NCBI GenBank assembly: GCA_045644325.1
Contig: JAZRGT010000033.1
Location: 1-18,906, forward strand
Source: CAG-390 sp045644325
GTDB taxonomy: Bacteria > Bacillota > Clostridia > Oscillospirales > CAG-272
Length of the DNA stretch: 18,906 nucleotides
Reading direction: 5' to 3'
The notes beneath the pieces are model-generated. The model worked only from the letters and a program-made list of their open reading frames with translations, was not told where the DNA came from and searched no databases. This document shows positions 1-6,930 of the stretch, in pieces (the stretch's first letter is position 1; each line of letters starts with the position of its first letter). The position numbers and the translations under genes are program-made.

Positions 1-72
1 CTACCCAATCCCGCCGCCCTTGCACTACTTCTTTTACACTGTGTATTTTTTGTATATTTTATATTATTCCTC

Positions 73-101
73 TTGATTACAATTAAATTATATGATATAA
101 T
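73..101 (+). promoter_or_regulatory. Sigma-A promoter of the dut-maf-mre cluster
   Basis: A -35 box TTGATT (73-78) is separated by exactly 17 bp from a perfect -10 box TATAAT (96-101). A TG one base upstream of the -10 box (93-94) makes it an extended -10. The stretch is very AT-rich and lies just upstream of dut. No comparable promoter was seen inside the following five genes, so this probably drives most of the cluster. Bases 1-72 hold no feature I can support. Confidence 0.8.
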
Positions 102-128
102 ATAAATAACTATCCTTAAATATAATGC

Positions 129-133
129 AGAGG
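129..133 (+). promoter_or_regulatory. Ribosome binding site that sets the dut start
   Basis: AGAGG lies 9 bases upstream of the ATG at 143. The in-frame ATG at 125 has only AT-rich sequence upstream and overlaps this site, so 143 is the better start. Confidence 0.65.
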
Positions 134-142
134 TATGCTCAA

Positions 143-589
143 ATGAAAATAGACGTAAAAATTAAGCTCACACGCGGGGCGAAGGCTCCCGAATATGCTA
201 CCGACGGGTCGGCGGCGGTTGATATCCGCGCGGCTCTTGAGGGCGGCGAGGTCATCATTCAGCCGGGTGAGCGTGCGATGATCCCCACCGGTATCGCTAT
301 CTCGACGGGACGTGACGACGTTGTTGCGATAATGGCGGGAAGAAGCGGTCTTGGCGCAAAGCACGGCATCACTCTCGCAAACGGCATCGGCGTTATTGAC
401 TCCGACTACCGCGGCGAGCTCCGTGCGACTCTTATCAATAAAGGCACCGAGCCCTTCAAGGTTTCGGACGGTGACCGCATAGCACAGCTTATGTTTATGC
501 CCGTATATCAGGCGGCATTTCTTCCCGTGGACGAGCTTGACGAGACCGAGCGCGGCACGGGCGGATTTGGCTCGACGGGGGTGAACTGA
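143..589 (+). CDS. dut: dUTP diphosphatase (dUTPase)
   Basis: This trimeric cytosolic dUTPase hydrolyses dUTP to dUMP and pyrophosphate. It keeps uracil out of DNA and supplies dUMP for dTMP synthesis. All five family motifs are present in order: AVDIRA (about residues 25-30), GRSGLG (66-71), GVIDSDYRGE (83-92, with the catalytic Asp86), DGDRIAQLM (109-117) and the glycine-rich RGTGGFGSTG tail (137-146). The length of 148 residues is normal for the family. The start at 143 is preferred because of the Shine-Dalgarno site at 129-133. An ATG at 125 would add six residues. It is the first gene after the promoter at 73-101, and its stop lies one base before the maf start, so the two genes are very likely co-transcribed and translationally coupled. 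Confidence 0.96.
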   Translation: MKIDVKIKLTRGAKAPEYATDGSAAVDIRAALEGGEVIIQPGERAMIPTGIAISTGRDDVVAIMAGRSGLGAKHGITLANGIGVIDSDYRGELRATLINKGTEPFKVSDGDRIAQLMFMPVYQAAFLPVDELDETERGTGGFGSTGVN

Positions 590-590
590 T

Positions 591-1178
591 ATGAAGCTCA
601 TTCTTGCGTCACAGTCGCCGAGAAGAAAAGAAATTCTCGAGAGCGTCGGTCTTAAATTCGATATTATGCCCGTCGATGCCGACGAAACACTTCCCGAGGG
701 TATCGAGTGCGCGGATGCGGTAACGATGCTTGCGCGCCGCAAGGCACGTGCACTTGCCGATGCACATCCCGAGCTTTCGGACTCGGTCATCCTTGCCGCC
801 GACACTCTCGTTGAGTGCTTCGGCGAGATCCTCGGCAAGCCCACCGACCGAGAGGACGCGCGCAGAATGCTGACTATGCTCTGCGGCTGCGGAAGCGCGG
901 TTCATACCGGCATTTGCATCGGTTATAAGGGAAAATTTGTGACGGCAGTTGAGACCGCTTACGTTACATTTGACGATATGAGCCCCGAGGAGATCGAGGA
1001 CTACATTTCAACCGACGAGCCTTATGACAAGGCGGGCGGATACGCGGTTCAGGGGCGCGCGGCACTTTATATCTGCGGAGTTACGGGCGATTGGTATTCC
1101 GTCGTCGGACTTCCCATTCACACGGTTAAGACTCTTCTCGAAGAAGAATTTGATATCCGCGTAAAAGATATTGATTAA
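591..1178 (+). CDS. maf: Maf-family nucleoside triphosphate pyrophosphatase
   Basis: Maf proteins hydrolyse dTTP, UTP and modified nucleotides to the monophosphates. They are linked to septum control and house-cleaning of the nucleotide pool. The N-terminal signature LASQSPRRKEIL is at residues 5-16. The acidic ILAADTLV segment is at 67-74 with Asp71, GKPTDREDA follows at 82-90, and YDKAGGYAVQG is at 145-155. The length of 195 residues is typical. The start ATG at 591 has the purine-rich GGGGGTGA just upstream, inside the end of dut. Maf next to mreBCD is a conserved arrangement. In many Firmicutes radC lies between them, but here mreB follows directly after 14 bases. Its exact substrate subclass (dTTP/UTP type or YceF-like) cannot be fixed from sequence reading alone. 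Confidence 0.95.
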   Translation: MKLILASQSPRRKEILESVGLKFDIMPVDADETLPEGIECADAVTMLARRKARALADAHPELSDSVILAADTLVECFGEILGKPTDREDARRMLTMLCGCGSAVHTGICIGYKGKFVTAVETAYVTFDDMSPEEIEDYISTDEPYDKAGGYAVQGRAALYICGVTGDWYSVVGLPIHTVKTLLEEEFDIRVKDID

Positions 1179-1192
1179 CGGAGAATTTATAT

Positions 1193-2194
1193 ATGTCAAA
1201 GCATCTTGGAATCGACCTGGGTACAGCGAATACCCTGGTCTATATGAAAGGAAAGGGAATAGTCCTGCGCGAGCCGTCGGTCGTTGCATTTGATCAGGTG
1301 CGCAGACGCGTCGTTGCCGTTGGCAGCGAGGCGAAGCGTATGATCGGTAAGACACCCGGCAACATCATCGCGCAAAGACCTCTTCAGGAGGGCGTTATTG
1401 CGGATTTCGATAAGACCGCGAGTATGCTTCATTCCTTCTTCAGCGAGGTTTCTGCGGGCGGTGTGCTTACTCGTCCCACGGTTATGATCTGCATTCCCTA
1501 CGGAGTCACCGAGGTTGAACGCCGCGCGGTCGAGGACGCAACCTACGAGGCGGGCGCAAAGAGCGTAGCTCTCGTTGAGGAGCCCATCGCATCCGCTATC
1601 GGCTCGGGACTCAAGATCTCGGGCGCACGCGGCTCGATGATAGTCGATATCGGCGGCGGAACGACAGAGGTAGCCATCATCAGTCTCCGCGGAATCGTTG
1701 TTTCGCGCTCGATCAGAACGGCGGGCAACAAGCTCGACGAGGCTATCGTCAACTATATGAAGCGCGAGCATAAGGTGCTCATTGGCGACTCGACTGCAGA
1801 GGAGCTTAAAAAGCAGATCGGATCTGTGCATCCCTCTATGGATCGCGGCGAGCTTGAGATCAGAGGAAGGAACCTCAACACGGGTCTGCCCTCGGTTCTG
1901 ACCGTGACATCCGCGCAGGTCAGAGAGGCTCTGCGCGAGCCGGTGGGCGAGATCATCGACAGCATCCGTATTGCGCTTGAAAATACTCCCCCCGAGCTTT
2001 CCGCCGATATTTTCGATTTCGGCATAATGCTTTCGGGCGGTGGTGCACTCCTCGGAGGTATGGCAACTCTCATCACCGAGCGCACGGGAGTCCGCGTGAC
2101 GGTTGCCAAGAGACCTCTTGAGAGCGTTGCGCTCGGACTCGGACGAGTTATCGAGGGCAATTACCCCGGCCTTGCAAAGTACCGCTCAAGATAA
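1193..2194 (+). CDS. mreB: Rod-shape actin homologue MreB
   Basis: MreB forms membrane-bound filaments that steer the lateral-wall synthesis machinery. The actin-fold ATP-binding signatures are all visible: phosphate-1 DLGTANTLVY (residues 8-17), phosphate-2 DIGGGTTEVAI (from 152) and the adenosine-binding LSGGGALLGG (280-289). The MreB-typical EEPIASAIGSGL segment also occurs. The length of 333 residues fits the family. A Shine-Dalgarno site, CGGAGAA, precedes the ATG. It is followed by mreC and mreD, which is the canonical order. Firmicutes often carry MreB paralogues (Mbl, MreBH). The direct link with mreCD favours MreB itself. Confidence 0.96.
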   Translation: MSKHLGIDLGTANTLVYMKGKGIVLREPSVVAFDQVRRRVVAVGSEAKRMIGKTPGNIIAQRPLQEGVIADFDKTASMLHSFFSEVSAGGVLTRPTVMICIPYGVTEVERRAVEDATYEAGAKSVALVEEPIASAIGSGLKISGARGSMIVDIGGGTTEVAIISLRGIVVSRSIRTAGNKLDEAIVNYMKREHKVLIGDSTAEELKKQIGSVHPSMDRGELEIRGRNLNTGLPSVLTVTSAQVREALREPVGEIIDSIRIALENTPPELSADIFDFGIMLSGGGALLGGMATLITERTGVRVTVAKRPLESVALGLGRVIEGNYPGLAKYRSR

Positions 2195-2219
2195 TATTCA
2201 CCCTTAAAGGATTACGGAT

Positions 2220-3086
2220 ATGGGTTTTATATTAAAGCTTATAAAAAGCCGATTTTTTATCGTTACGCTTGCCGTTGCTCTTCTTTTGTCGATCGTGCCC
2301 GGCGTGCTCTGCGCAATGGGGCAGGGATCATACGTCCGTTCCGCGATCGTGACGGTCGGAACGCCCTTCCGCTGGGCGTTTACCAAGATCGGAGAGGGAC
2401 TTTCGGGCTTTTCGCTCTATTTTAAGACGATAGATGCGCTCCGCGATGAAAACGACGCCCTTCGCCGCGAGCTTGACGAGTATAAGAATCTTGTTTACGA
2501 TGCCGCGCTGATTGAGGAGGAAAACGATTTCCTTTCGGATTATCTCGGACTTAAGGAGGAGCACCTTGATTTCTCTCTTGAGGATGCATCGGTTCTGGGC
2601 AGAGAATCAACGAATTACAGGACTCTGCTTACCATTTCGAAGGGTACCCTTCACGGAATCGGTGTGAATATGCCGATAATTACGGATGCGGGACTCGTCG
2701 GATACATCACCGAGGTCGGCGCAACCTGGTCGAAGGCTGCCATCCTGACCGAAACCGCAACCGCCGTGGGCGGATATATCGAGCGTTCGGGTGCTCTCGG
2801 CGTGGTCGAGGGAACCTACGAGCTGCGCACGGAGGGGCTTTGCCGAATGGTCTATATTGAGGCGGAGTCGGATATAAGAGTCGGCGACAAGGTCATAACC
2901 TCGGGAATCGGCGGCGTTTATCCCCGCGGACTTCTCGTGGGCAGAGTCAGCGCGATTGAGGTCGACGAAGCCTCCCGCACTCTGACCGCAATCATCGAGC
3001 CCGCCGCGGATCTCGATTCGATCTCGAAGGTTATGATAGTTACCGAATACGGCATTATCGAGGAGGGCGTAGATGGAACTCAATGA
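2220..3086 (+). CDS. mreC: Rod-shape-determining protein MreC
   Basis: MreC is the bitopic membrane scaffold of the elongasome. It binds PBP2 outside the membrane and links to MreB and MreD. The sequence shows a short basic N-terminus, one membrane segment (about residues 11-31), a charged heptad-like coiled coil (about 67-115, rich in RDEND, RRELDEY and IEEEN runs) and the extracellular beta-domain (about 122-280). That domain carries the usual GLVGYITEVG and GDKVITSGIGGVYPRG segments. The length of 288 residues is typical. The 3' end overlaps mreD by 14 bases, and the mreD ribosome binding site (GGAGGGCG) lies within mreC, so translation of the two is probably coupled. Confidence 0.94.
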   Translation: MGFILKLIKSRFFIVTLAVALLLSIVPGVLCAMGQGSYVRSAIVTVGTPFRWAFTKIGEGLSGFSLYFKTIDALRDENDALRRELDEYKNLVYDAALIEEENDFLSDYLGLKEEHLDFSLEDASVLGRESTNYRTLLTISKGTLHGIGVNMPIITDAGLVGYITEVGATWSKAAILTETATAVGGYIERSGALGVVEGTYELRTEGLCRMVYIEAESDIRVGDKVITSGIGGVYPRGLLVGRVSAIEVDEASRTLTAIIEPAADLDSISKVMIVTEYGIIEEGVDGTQ

Positions 3087-3627
3087 ACGCTCTCGCCGTC
3101 CGCTCGTATCCTCTTATACGGCGGGGAAGATCATCCTGTTTTCGCTGGCTGTCTTTCTTTCAGCCTGCCTGCAAAGCTCGTTTTTTTCCGCTTTCGCGAT
3201 ATTTCCTGCCCTGCCTGATCTCGTTTTGCTTTGCGTGATTGGTATCGCGATCTACGACAGCGAGAAAAGCGGTGCAGTGGCGGGCGTTTTCGGCGGTGTT
3301 GTCCTCGAGGCGTTCGGCGCGGGCGGGAATATAATGCTGCTTCCGCTTTTTTATATGCTCTGCGGATTCTTTTTCGGGATCGCGGCGCATCTGCTTTTCA
3401 ACAAAAATTTTGTTTCGTGGCTGCTTTACTGCGTCATCGGCGCGGCGTTTCGCGCGATGCTCAGCGTAGTCCACGCGGTGCTCGTTGAAAGCGACGTCAA
3501 TCTTTTACTTATTTTCACGGAGATAGTGATACCCGAGTATTTTATCACGGTGTTGCTCTCCCCGCTGATGTACCTGATCGTCAGAGCGGTCGTACGTCCA
3601 TTCCATAAGAAGATTGAAATGGAATAA
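3073..3627 (+). CDS. mreD: Rod-shape-determining membrane protein MreD
   Basis: This is a polytopic membrane component of the elongasome. The 184-residue sequence has about five hydrophobic segments (near residues 15-35, 40-60, 65-90, 100-130 and 140-170), consistent with MreD. Sequence conservation in this family is low, so the call rests on length, topology and position directly after mreC. The start ATG at 3073 is preceded by GGAGGGCG and lies 14 bases inside mreC. After the stop comes a 111-base gap holding a repeat remnant (3638-3665), and then the penicillin-binding protein gene. Confidence 0.9.
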   Translation: MELNERSRRPLVSSYTAGKIILFSLAVFLSACLQSSFFSAFAIFPALPDLVLLCVIGIAIYDSEKSGAVAGVFGGVVLEAFGAGGNIMLLPLFYMLCGFFFGIAAHLLFNKNFVSWLLYCVIGAAFRAMLSVVHAVLVESDVNLLLIFTEIVIPEYFITVLLSPLMYLIVRAVVRPFHKKIEME

Positions 3628-3637
3628 AAATCTCCGA

Positions 3638-3690
3638 TTTACAAGTGAGGCGCGCTTATCGCCGCCGAAAAAACGGATTTTATTGATTTT
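3638..3690. repeat. Dispersed intergenic repeat remnant, also found near 18123-18174
   Basis: TTTACAAGTGAGG (3638-3650) runs directly into GCGCGCTTATCGCCGC (3650-3665). The second block occurs exactly, in inverted orientation, at 18123-18138. The first block recurs at 18162-18174. The stretch continues into an imperfect stem formed by the AAAATC-CCG after mreD and the CGGATTTT near 3674. It sits in the mreD-PBP gap and contains no plausible ORF. Confidence 0.65.
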
Positions 3691-3738
3691 TGCGTATTTT
3701 TGCAATCGACTATTAATTCTTGAAGAAGGGAGAACGGT

Positions 3739-5886
3739 ATGAACGATTGGTTTCATAAGGAACACGAGCCGAGTGGCGGCGAATACGGAAGAAACGAATT
3801 TCTTTACAGATATCTCATCATCGCGGCGGCGTTTTTGCTGATTTGTGTGGTCTATACCGTCTCCGCGTTCAGGATACACGCCGTTTACGGCAATTCCGCC
3901 GATATAGGCGGAGATGAATTTTACGAGCGCAAGGTAACCGTCAGCGCGGTGCGCGGTGAAATATACGACCGAAACGGCGTAAAGCTCGTCGGTAACGTGT
4001 ATAATTATACCCTGATCTATGATTATTCGGCTATGGCGAGAACTAAATCCGAACAGAACGAGGATATCCTCGCCGTACTTTCCATCGTCGGCGATTCGCC
4101 TTACAGATCCGAAAACAAATGCCCGATGAAGGGAACTTATCCCGATATTACCTATGACGTTGACATTTTGAAGGACTCTACCGTCAAGTCACGCCTTCGC
4201 CGCATCATCAGCGAATATGAGCTCGAGGGAGACGTTCTCGCGTCCGATCTCGCTCAGGCGGTTGCGAAGAAATTCGCGATGCTCGATGCAGAAGAAAATC
4301 CGAAATATACCCCAGAGGAAATGACAGAGCTTATCCGCGTCCGCTACGAGATGGAGGCGATGCGCTTTTCGGCGGTTGAGCCCTACGTTTTTGCGGAAAA
4401 TATCGATATGGCGACCGTTACGGCGGTGCGCGAGCTTGGCGTTCGCGGTACCGATCTTAAGGTCAGTTATACCCGCGAATACTATTTCCCCGGCTATGCC
4501 TCTCACATTCTCGGCCGTATCAGCGGAATTTTTGCAGAGGATGCCGAATATTATTCCTCCCTCGGCTATCCGATGACGGCAAAGGTAGGCATCAGCGGTT
4601 GCGAGCTCGCGTTTGAGGAATACCTTCGCGGTATCGACGGCGAAATGACCGTCACCGAGGACGAAGACGGCAATACCGTCAGCCGTGAGATAACGAAGGA
4701 GCCCGTGGCGGGCAAGGACGTTTATCTGACGATAGATATATATCTGCAGATGGCGGCAGAGGATGCGCTTGCGGATAATATTCAGTATATCGTTGACCGC
4801 TCCGCAACGATCGAGGGCGACCTCGACGGAGAGGATTGCGATGCGGGCGCGATAGTGGTTCAGACCGCCGAGGGCGGCGAGATAATTGCAATCGCCTCCT
4901 ATCCTACATTCAACCTTGCAACCTTTAACAGCGATTTCTCCGAGCTTGTCAACGATCCGCGTCAGGTCTATACCAACCGCGCGCTGATGGGACAGTACCG
5001 TCCCGGATCGACCGCAAAGATCGGAATGTCGGTTGCGGCACTTGCCGAGCCTCTTTATATTAACACTAATCTTTTCGGCGCGACCACCACGATAAATACC
5101 AAGGGTATTTACACCTATTACGAGGACTATCAGCCCGAATGCTGGTATTATACCGATTATCACAAATCTCACGGCAAGATCACGGTTGACGAGGCGATCA
5201 GCGTTTCCTGCAACTATTTCTATTACGAGCTCGGCAGAATTATGGGCATTGATCGCATAAATAAATATTTCACGCTCTTCGGAATGGGACAGCCCACGGG
5301 TATCGAGCTTTCCGAAAGTGTTGGAATCCTCGGAAGTGCGGAGTATAAGCAGACGCTCAATATCCCGATCTCCGACCGCGCGTGGATGCCCGGTGATACG
5401 CTCCGAACCTCGATCGGAGTGGGCTACGGCGAGCATACTCCGCTTCAGATTTCGAATTACATTTCGATGATCGTCAACGGCGGAACGCGATACGCCGCAC
5501 ATCTTCTCTATGAAGTCAGAAGCTTTTCCGGCGAGGTGATCTACGCGACCGAGCCCGAAATCCTATCCGAGGTCGAGATCTCGGATATCGCGTACGACGC
5601 TATAATCGAGGGCATGAGCGGAGTTCTTTCGTCCTCATCCGATCTCCGTAAGGCTTTCGGAGATTTCCCCGCCGAGATCGGCGCGGGCGGTAAGACGGGT
5701 ACGGCACAGACCTTCGCAACAACGAGCAACAATGCCGTTTTCGTAGCTTTTGCGCCCCTCAAGGACCCCGAGATTGTCGTTTCCTGCGTGATAGAGCGCG
5801 GCGCAAACGGATATAACGCCTCCTGGGCGGCGAGAGAAGTGCTTGACAGATACTTCGGACTCGCCGAGGAAGAGGCGGCTCAGTGA
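3739..5886 (+). CDS. mrdA: Class B penicillin-binding protein (PBP2-type transpeptidase)
   Basis: This is a DD-transpeptidase that cross-links peptidoglycan outside the membrane. It is most likely the elongation-specific PBP2 of the MreBCD complex. It has a cytoplasmic N-terminus, one membrane anchor (about residues 23-45), a long dimerisation/linker region and a C-terminal transpeptidase domain. All three active-site motifs are intact: S424-T-A-K427 (nucleophile Ser424), S490-C-N492 and K652-T-G654. At 715 residues with no PASTA repeats at the C-terminus, it differs from SpoVD and PBP2x. The start ATG at 3739 has a good AAGGGAGA site. The partner SEDS polymerase RodA is not in the window. 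The stop codon TGA (5884-5886) is part of the first AGTGATGT unit of the hairpin array that follows. Confidence 0.92.
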   Translation: MNDWFHKEHEPSGGEYGRNEFLYRYLIIAAAFLLICVVYTVSAFRIHAVYGNSADIGGDEFYERKVTVSAVRGEIYDRNGVKLVGNVYNYTLIYDYSAMARTKSEQNEDILAVLSIVGDSPYRSENKCPMKGTYPDITYDVDILKDSTVKSRLRRIISEYELEGDVLASDLAQAVAKKFAMLDAEENPKYTPEEMTELIRVRYEMEAMRFSAVEPYVFAENIDMATVTAVRELGVRGTDLKVSYTREYYFPGYASHILGRISGIFAEDAEYYSSLGYPMTAKVGISGCELAFEEYLRGIDGEMTVTEDEDGNTVSREITKEPVAGKDVYLTIDIYLQMAAEDALADNIQYIVDRSATIEGDLDGEDCDAGAIVVQTAEGGEIIAIASYPTFNLATFNSDFSELVNDPRQVYTNRALMGQYRPGSTAKIGMSVAALAEPLYINTNLFGATTTINTKGIYTYYEDYQPECWYYTDYHKSHGKITVDEAISVSCNYFYYELGRIMGIDRINKYFTLFGMGQPTGIELSESVGILGSAEYKQTLNIPISDRAWMPGDTLRTSIGVGYGEHTPLQISNYISMIVNGGTRYAAHLLYEVRSFSGEVIYATEPEILSEVEISDIAYDAIIEGMSGVLSSSSDLRKAFGDFPAEIGAGGKTGTAQTFATTSNNAVFVAFAPLKDPEIVVSCVIERGANGYNASWAAREVLDRYFGLAEEEAAQ

Positions 5887-6008
5887 TGTTTTTCTCCTGC
5901 GGAGAAAAGTGATGTATTGGCTTACGCCACAGTGAGGTTTGCGCTCCGCGCAAGTGATGTTTCGTCCTTCGGACGAAGTTAAGGAAGAAATTTGCCGAGG
6001 CAAATTTC
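5882..6008. repeat. Array of short hairpins joined by an AGTGATGT linker
   Basis: AGTGATGT occurs at 5882, 5908 and 5953, with AGTGAGGT at 5931 and a partial copy at 5977. Each linker is followed by a different perfect hairpin. The stems are TTTCTCC/GGAGAAA (5891-5907), TGGC/GCCA (5918-5929), TTGCGC/GCGCAA (5939-5953) and TTCGTCC/GGACGAA (5961-5977). A fifth hairpin, GAAATTTGC/GCAAATTTC (5987-6008), closes the array. The linker is conserved while the stems differ in sequence but pair perfectly, so the structures themselves appear to be maintained. The spacing is 22-26 bases. It could act as a 3' mRNA structure for the mre cluster or a transcription attenuator. No U-tract of a classic terminator follows. 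Confidence 0.85.
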
Positions 6009-6029
6009 AATCTTAATTAAAATTGCTTA

Positions 6030-6041
6030 TGCGAACATAGC
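6030..6041. repeat. Lone TGCGAACATAGC motif
   Basis: The same 12-mer occurs at 16073-16084. Its core recurs in inverted form at 16120-16130 and, as the GCGCGAACATAGC variant, at both ends of the element at 16644-16849. Here it stands alone, upstream of the DUF2500 gene, without the CTCCCTC hairpins it is joined to elsewhere. Confidence 0.55.
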
Positions 6042-6059
6042 ACATTAATAGGTGAAACA

Positions 6060-6440
6060 ATGGAGCTTTTCGGTATTTCTTTCATTATATTTTTATTGAT
6101 GTTCCTTTTCTCATCCCTCTCGTTCGGTGCGGTTTTTGTATTCATAATAGTTTATGCGGTTAAACAAAAATCAAAGAACGACAGCGCGCCGCGCGTAACG
6201 CTCGAGGCGAGGGTGGTTGATAAGAGAACGGTCTCGCACAGACATCATAATCACCATAACAGCTTTTATCACAGACATTATTACCATTACGTTACCTTTG
6301 AGCTTCAGGACGGTCAGAGAACCGAGCTTCGCGTATCCCTCGGCGAATTCGAATCGCTTGCAGTTGCCGATGAAGGAACGCTGACCTTGCAGGGAACGAG
6401 ATTTATTTCATTTGTAAAAAAGAGCGAGGAGTGGCACTGA
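6060..6440 (+). CDS. DUF2500 membrane protein with a histidine-rich loop
   Basis: This is a membrane protein of unknown function that matches the DUF2500 family. It has a hydrophobic N-terminal segment (about residues 5-34) and a small beta-rich domain. The domain shows the family pattern of ARVVDKRT, a His-rich stretch, YYHYVTFELQDGQRTEL and a C-terminal GTLTLQGTRFISF. The His-rich stretch (about residues 59-76, SHRHHNHHNSFYHRHYYH) could bind a metal, but no function is established for the family. The length of 126 residues is typical. An AGGTGA site precedes the ATG at 6060. The stop overlaps the next start in TGATG, so it is translationally coupled to the downstream Cys-rich gene. Confidence 0.85.
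   Translation: MELFGISFIIFLLMFLFSSLSFGAVFVFIIVYAVKQKSKNDSAPRVTLEARVVDKRTVSHRHHNHHNSFYHRHYYHYVTFELQDGQRTELRVSLGEFESLAVADEGTLTLQGTRFISFVKKSEEWH
6426..6431 (+). promoter_or_regulatory. Ribosome binding site that sets the start of the Cys-rich gene
   Basis: GAGGAG lies 8 bases upstream of the ATG at 6440. The alternative GTG at 6431 overlaps this site and has no other upstream signal. Confidence 0.6.
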
Positions 6441-6922
6441 TGGAAGAAAAAATGACATCCCACGAGGCTCGTGCGGCAGAGCTTTTTCTCTCGGGTGCTG
6501 TCTGCGCTCAGGCGGTATTCTGCGCGTTTTGCGATCTTCACGGACTTGATTATGAAACTGCATCGCGGCTTTCGTCCTCGATGGGCGGCGGAGTCGGCAG
6601 ACTTCGCGAGGTCTGCGGAGCTTTTTCTGGGATGGCTATGGCGGCGGGTCTGCTTTACGGCTTCCCGATCCCTCCCGCGCAGGGCGAGAAGAGCGAACAC
6701 TATAAGCGCATCCAATTCCTCGCATCACGATTTTCCGAGCGGTGGGGCAGTATCGTCTGCCGCGATATACTGGTCGCTAAAATTGGCGAAAATGCGGTAA
6801 ATACCGATCACGTTCCCGAAGAACGAACAAAAGAGTATTATTCAAAGCGTCCCTGCCTCAAAGCCGTCAGGCTCGCGGCAAGGATCCTTGACGAATATAT
6901 TGAAAATAACCCGATAAAGTGA
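6440..6922 (+). CDS. C_GCAxxG_C_C family protein, putative redox-active
   Basis: This is a small Cys-rich protein of the C_GCAxxG_C_C family, predicted to be redox-active. Its substrate and partner are unknown. The family pattern is visible: an N-terminal helix with VCAQAV (Cys22), a glycine-rich SSSMGGGVGRLREVCGAFSG block (Cys59), LLYG near residue 74, a third conserved Cys at 107 (IVCRD) and a fourth near the C-terminus at 139 (RPCLK). Cys28 and Cys31 are extra. The length of 160 residues is usual for the family. The ATG at 6440 overlaps the upstream stop. The downstream lipoprotein starts 8 bases after its stop. Confidence 0.88.
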   Translation: MEEKMTSHEARAAELFLSGAVCAQAVFCAFCDLHGLDYETASRLSSSMGGGVGRLREVCGAFSGMAMAAGLLYGFPIPPAQGEKSEHYKRIQFLASRFSERWGSIVCRDILVAKIGENAVNTDHVPEERTKEYYSKRPCLKAVRLAARILDEYIENNPIK

Positions 6923-6924
6923 GG
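6919..6924 (+). promoter_or_regulatory. Ribosome binding site that sets the lipoprotein start
   Basis: GTGAGG lies 6 bases before the ATG at 6931 and overlaps the stop codon of the upstream gene. Starting at the GTG itself (6919) would add four residues ahead of a complete lipoprotein signal peptide and would use up the ribosome site. Confidence 0.6.
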
Positions 6925-6930
6925 CTTATT

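Noticed and set aside
3666..3738. An internal promoter for the PBP gene
   Set aside because: TTGATT and TATTAA are present but the spacing is about 22 bases, which is too long for a sigma-A promoter.
4189..5502. A 437-codon open frame antisense to the PBP gene
   Set aside because: The sense frame has all three transpeptidase motifs. The antisense product is low-complexity, with no recognisable domain or start signal. Long antisense frames are common in GC-rich coding DNA.
5882..6008. The hairpin array as a CRISPR array
   Set aside because: The repeated part is only 8 bases, the variable parts are self-complementary, and no cas gene is present.
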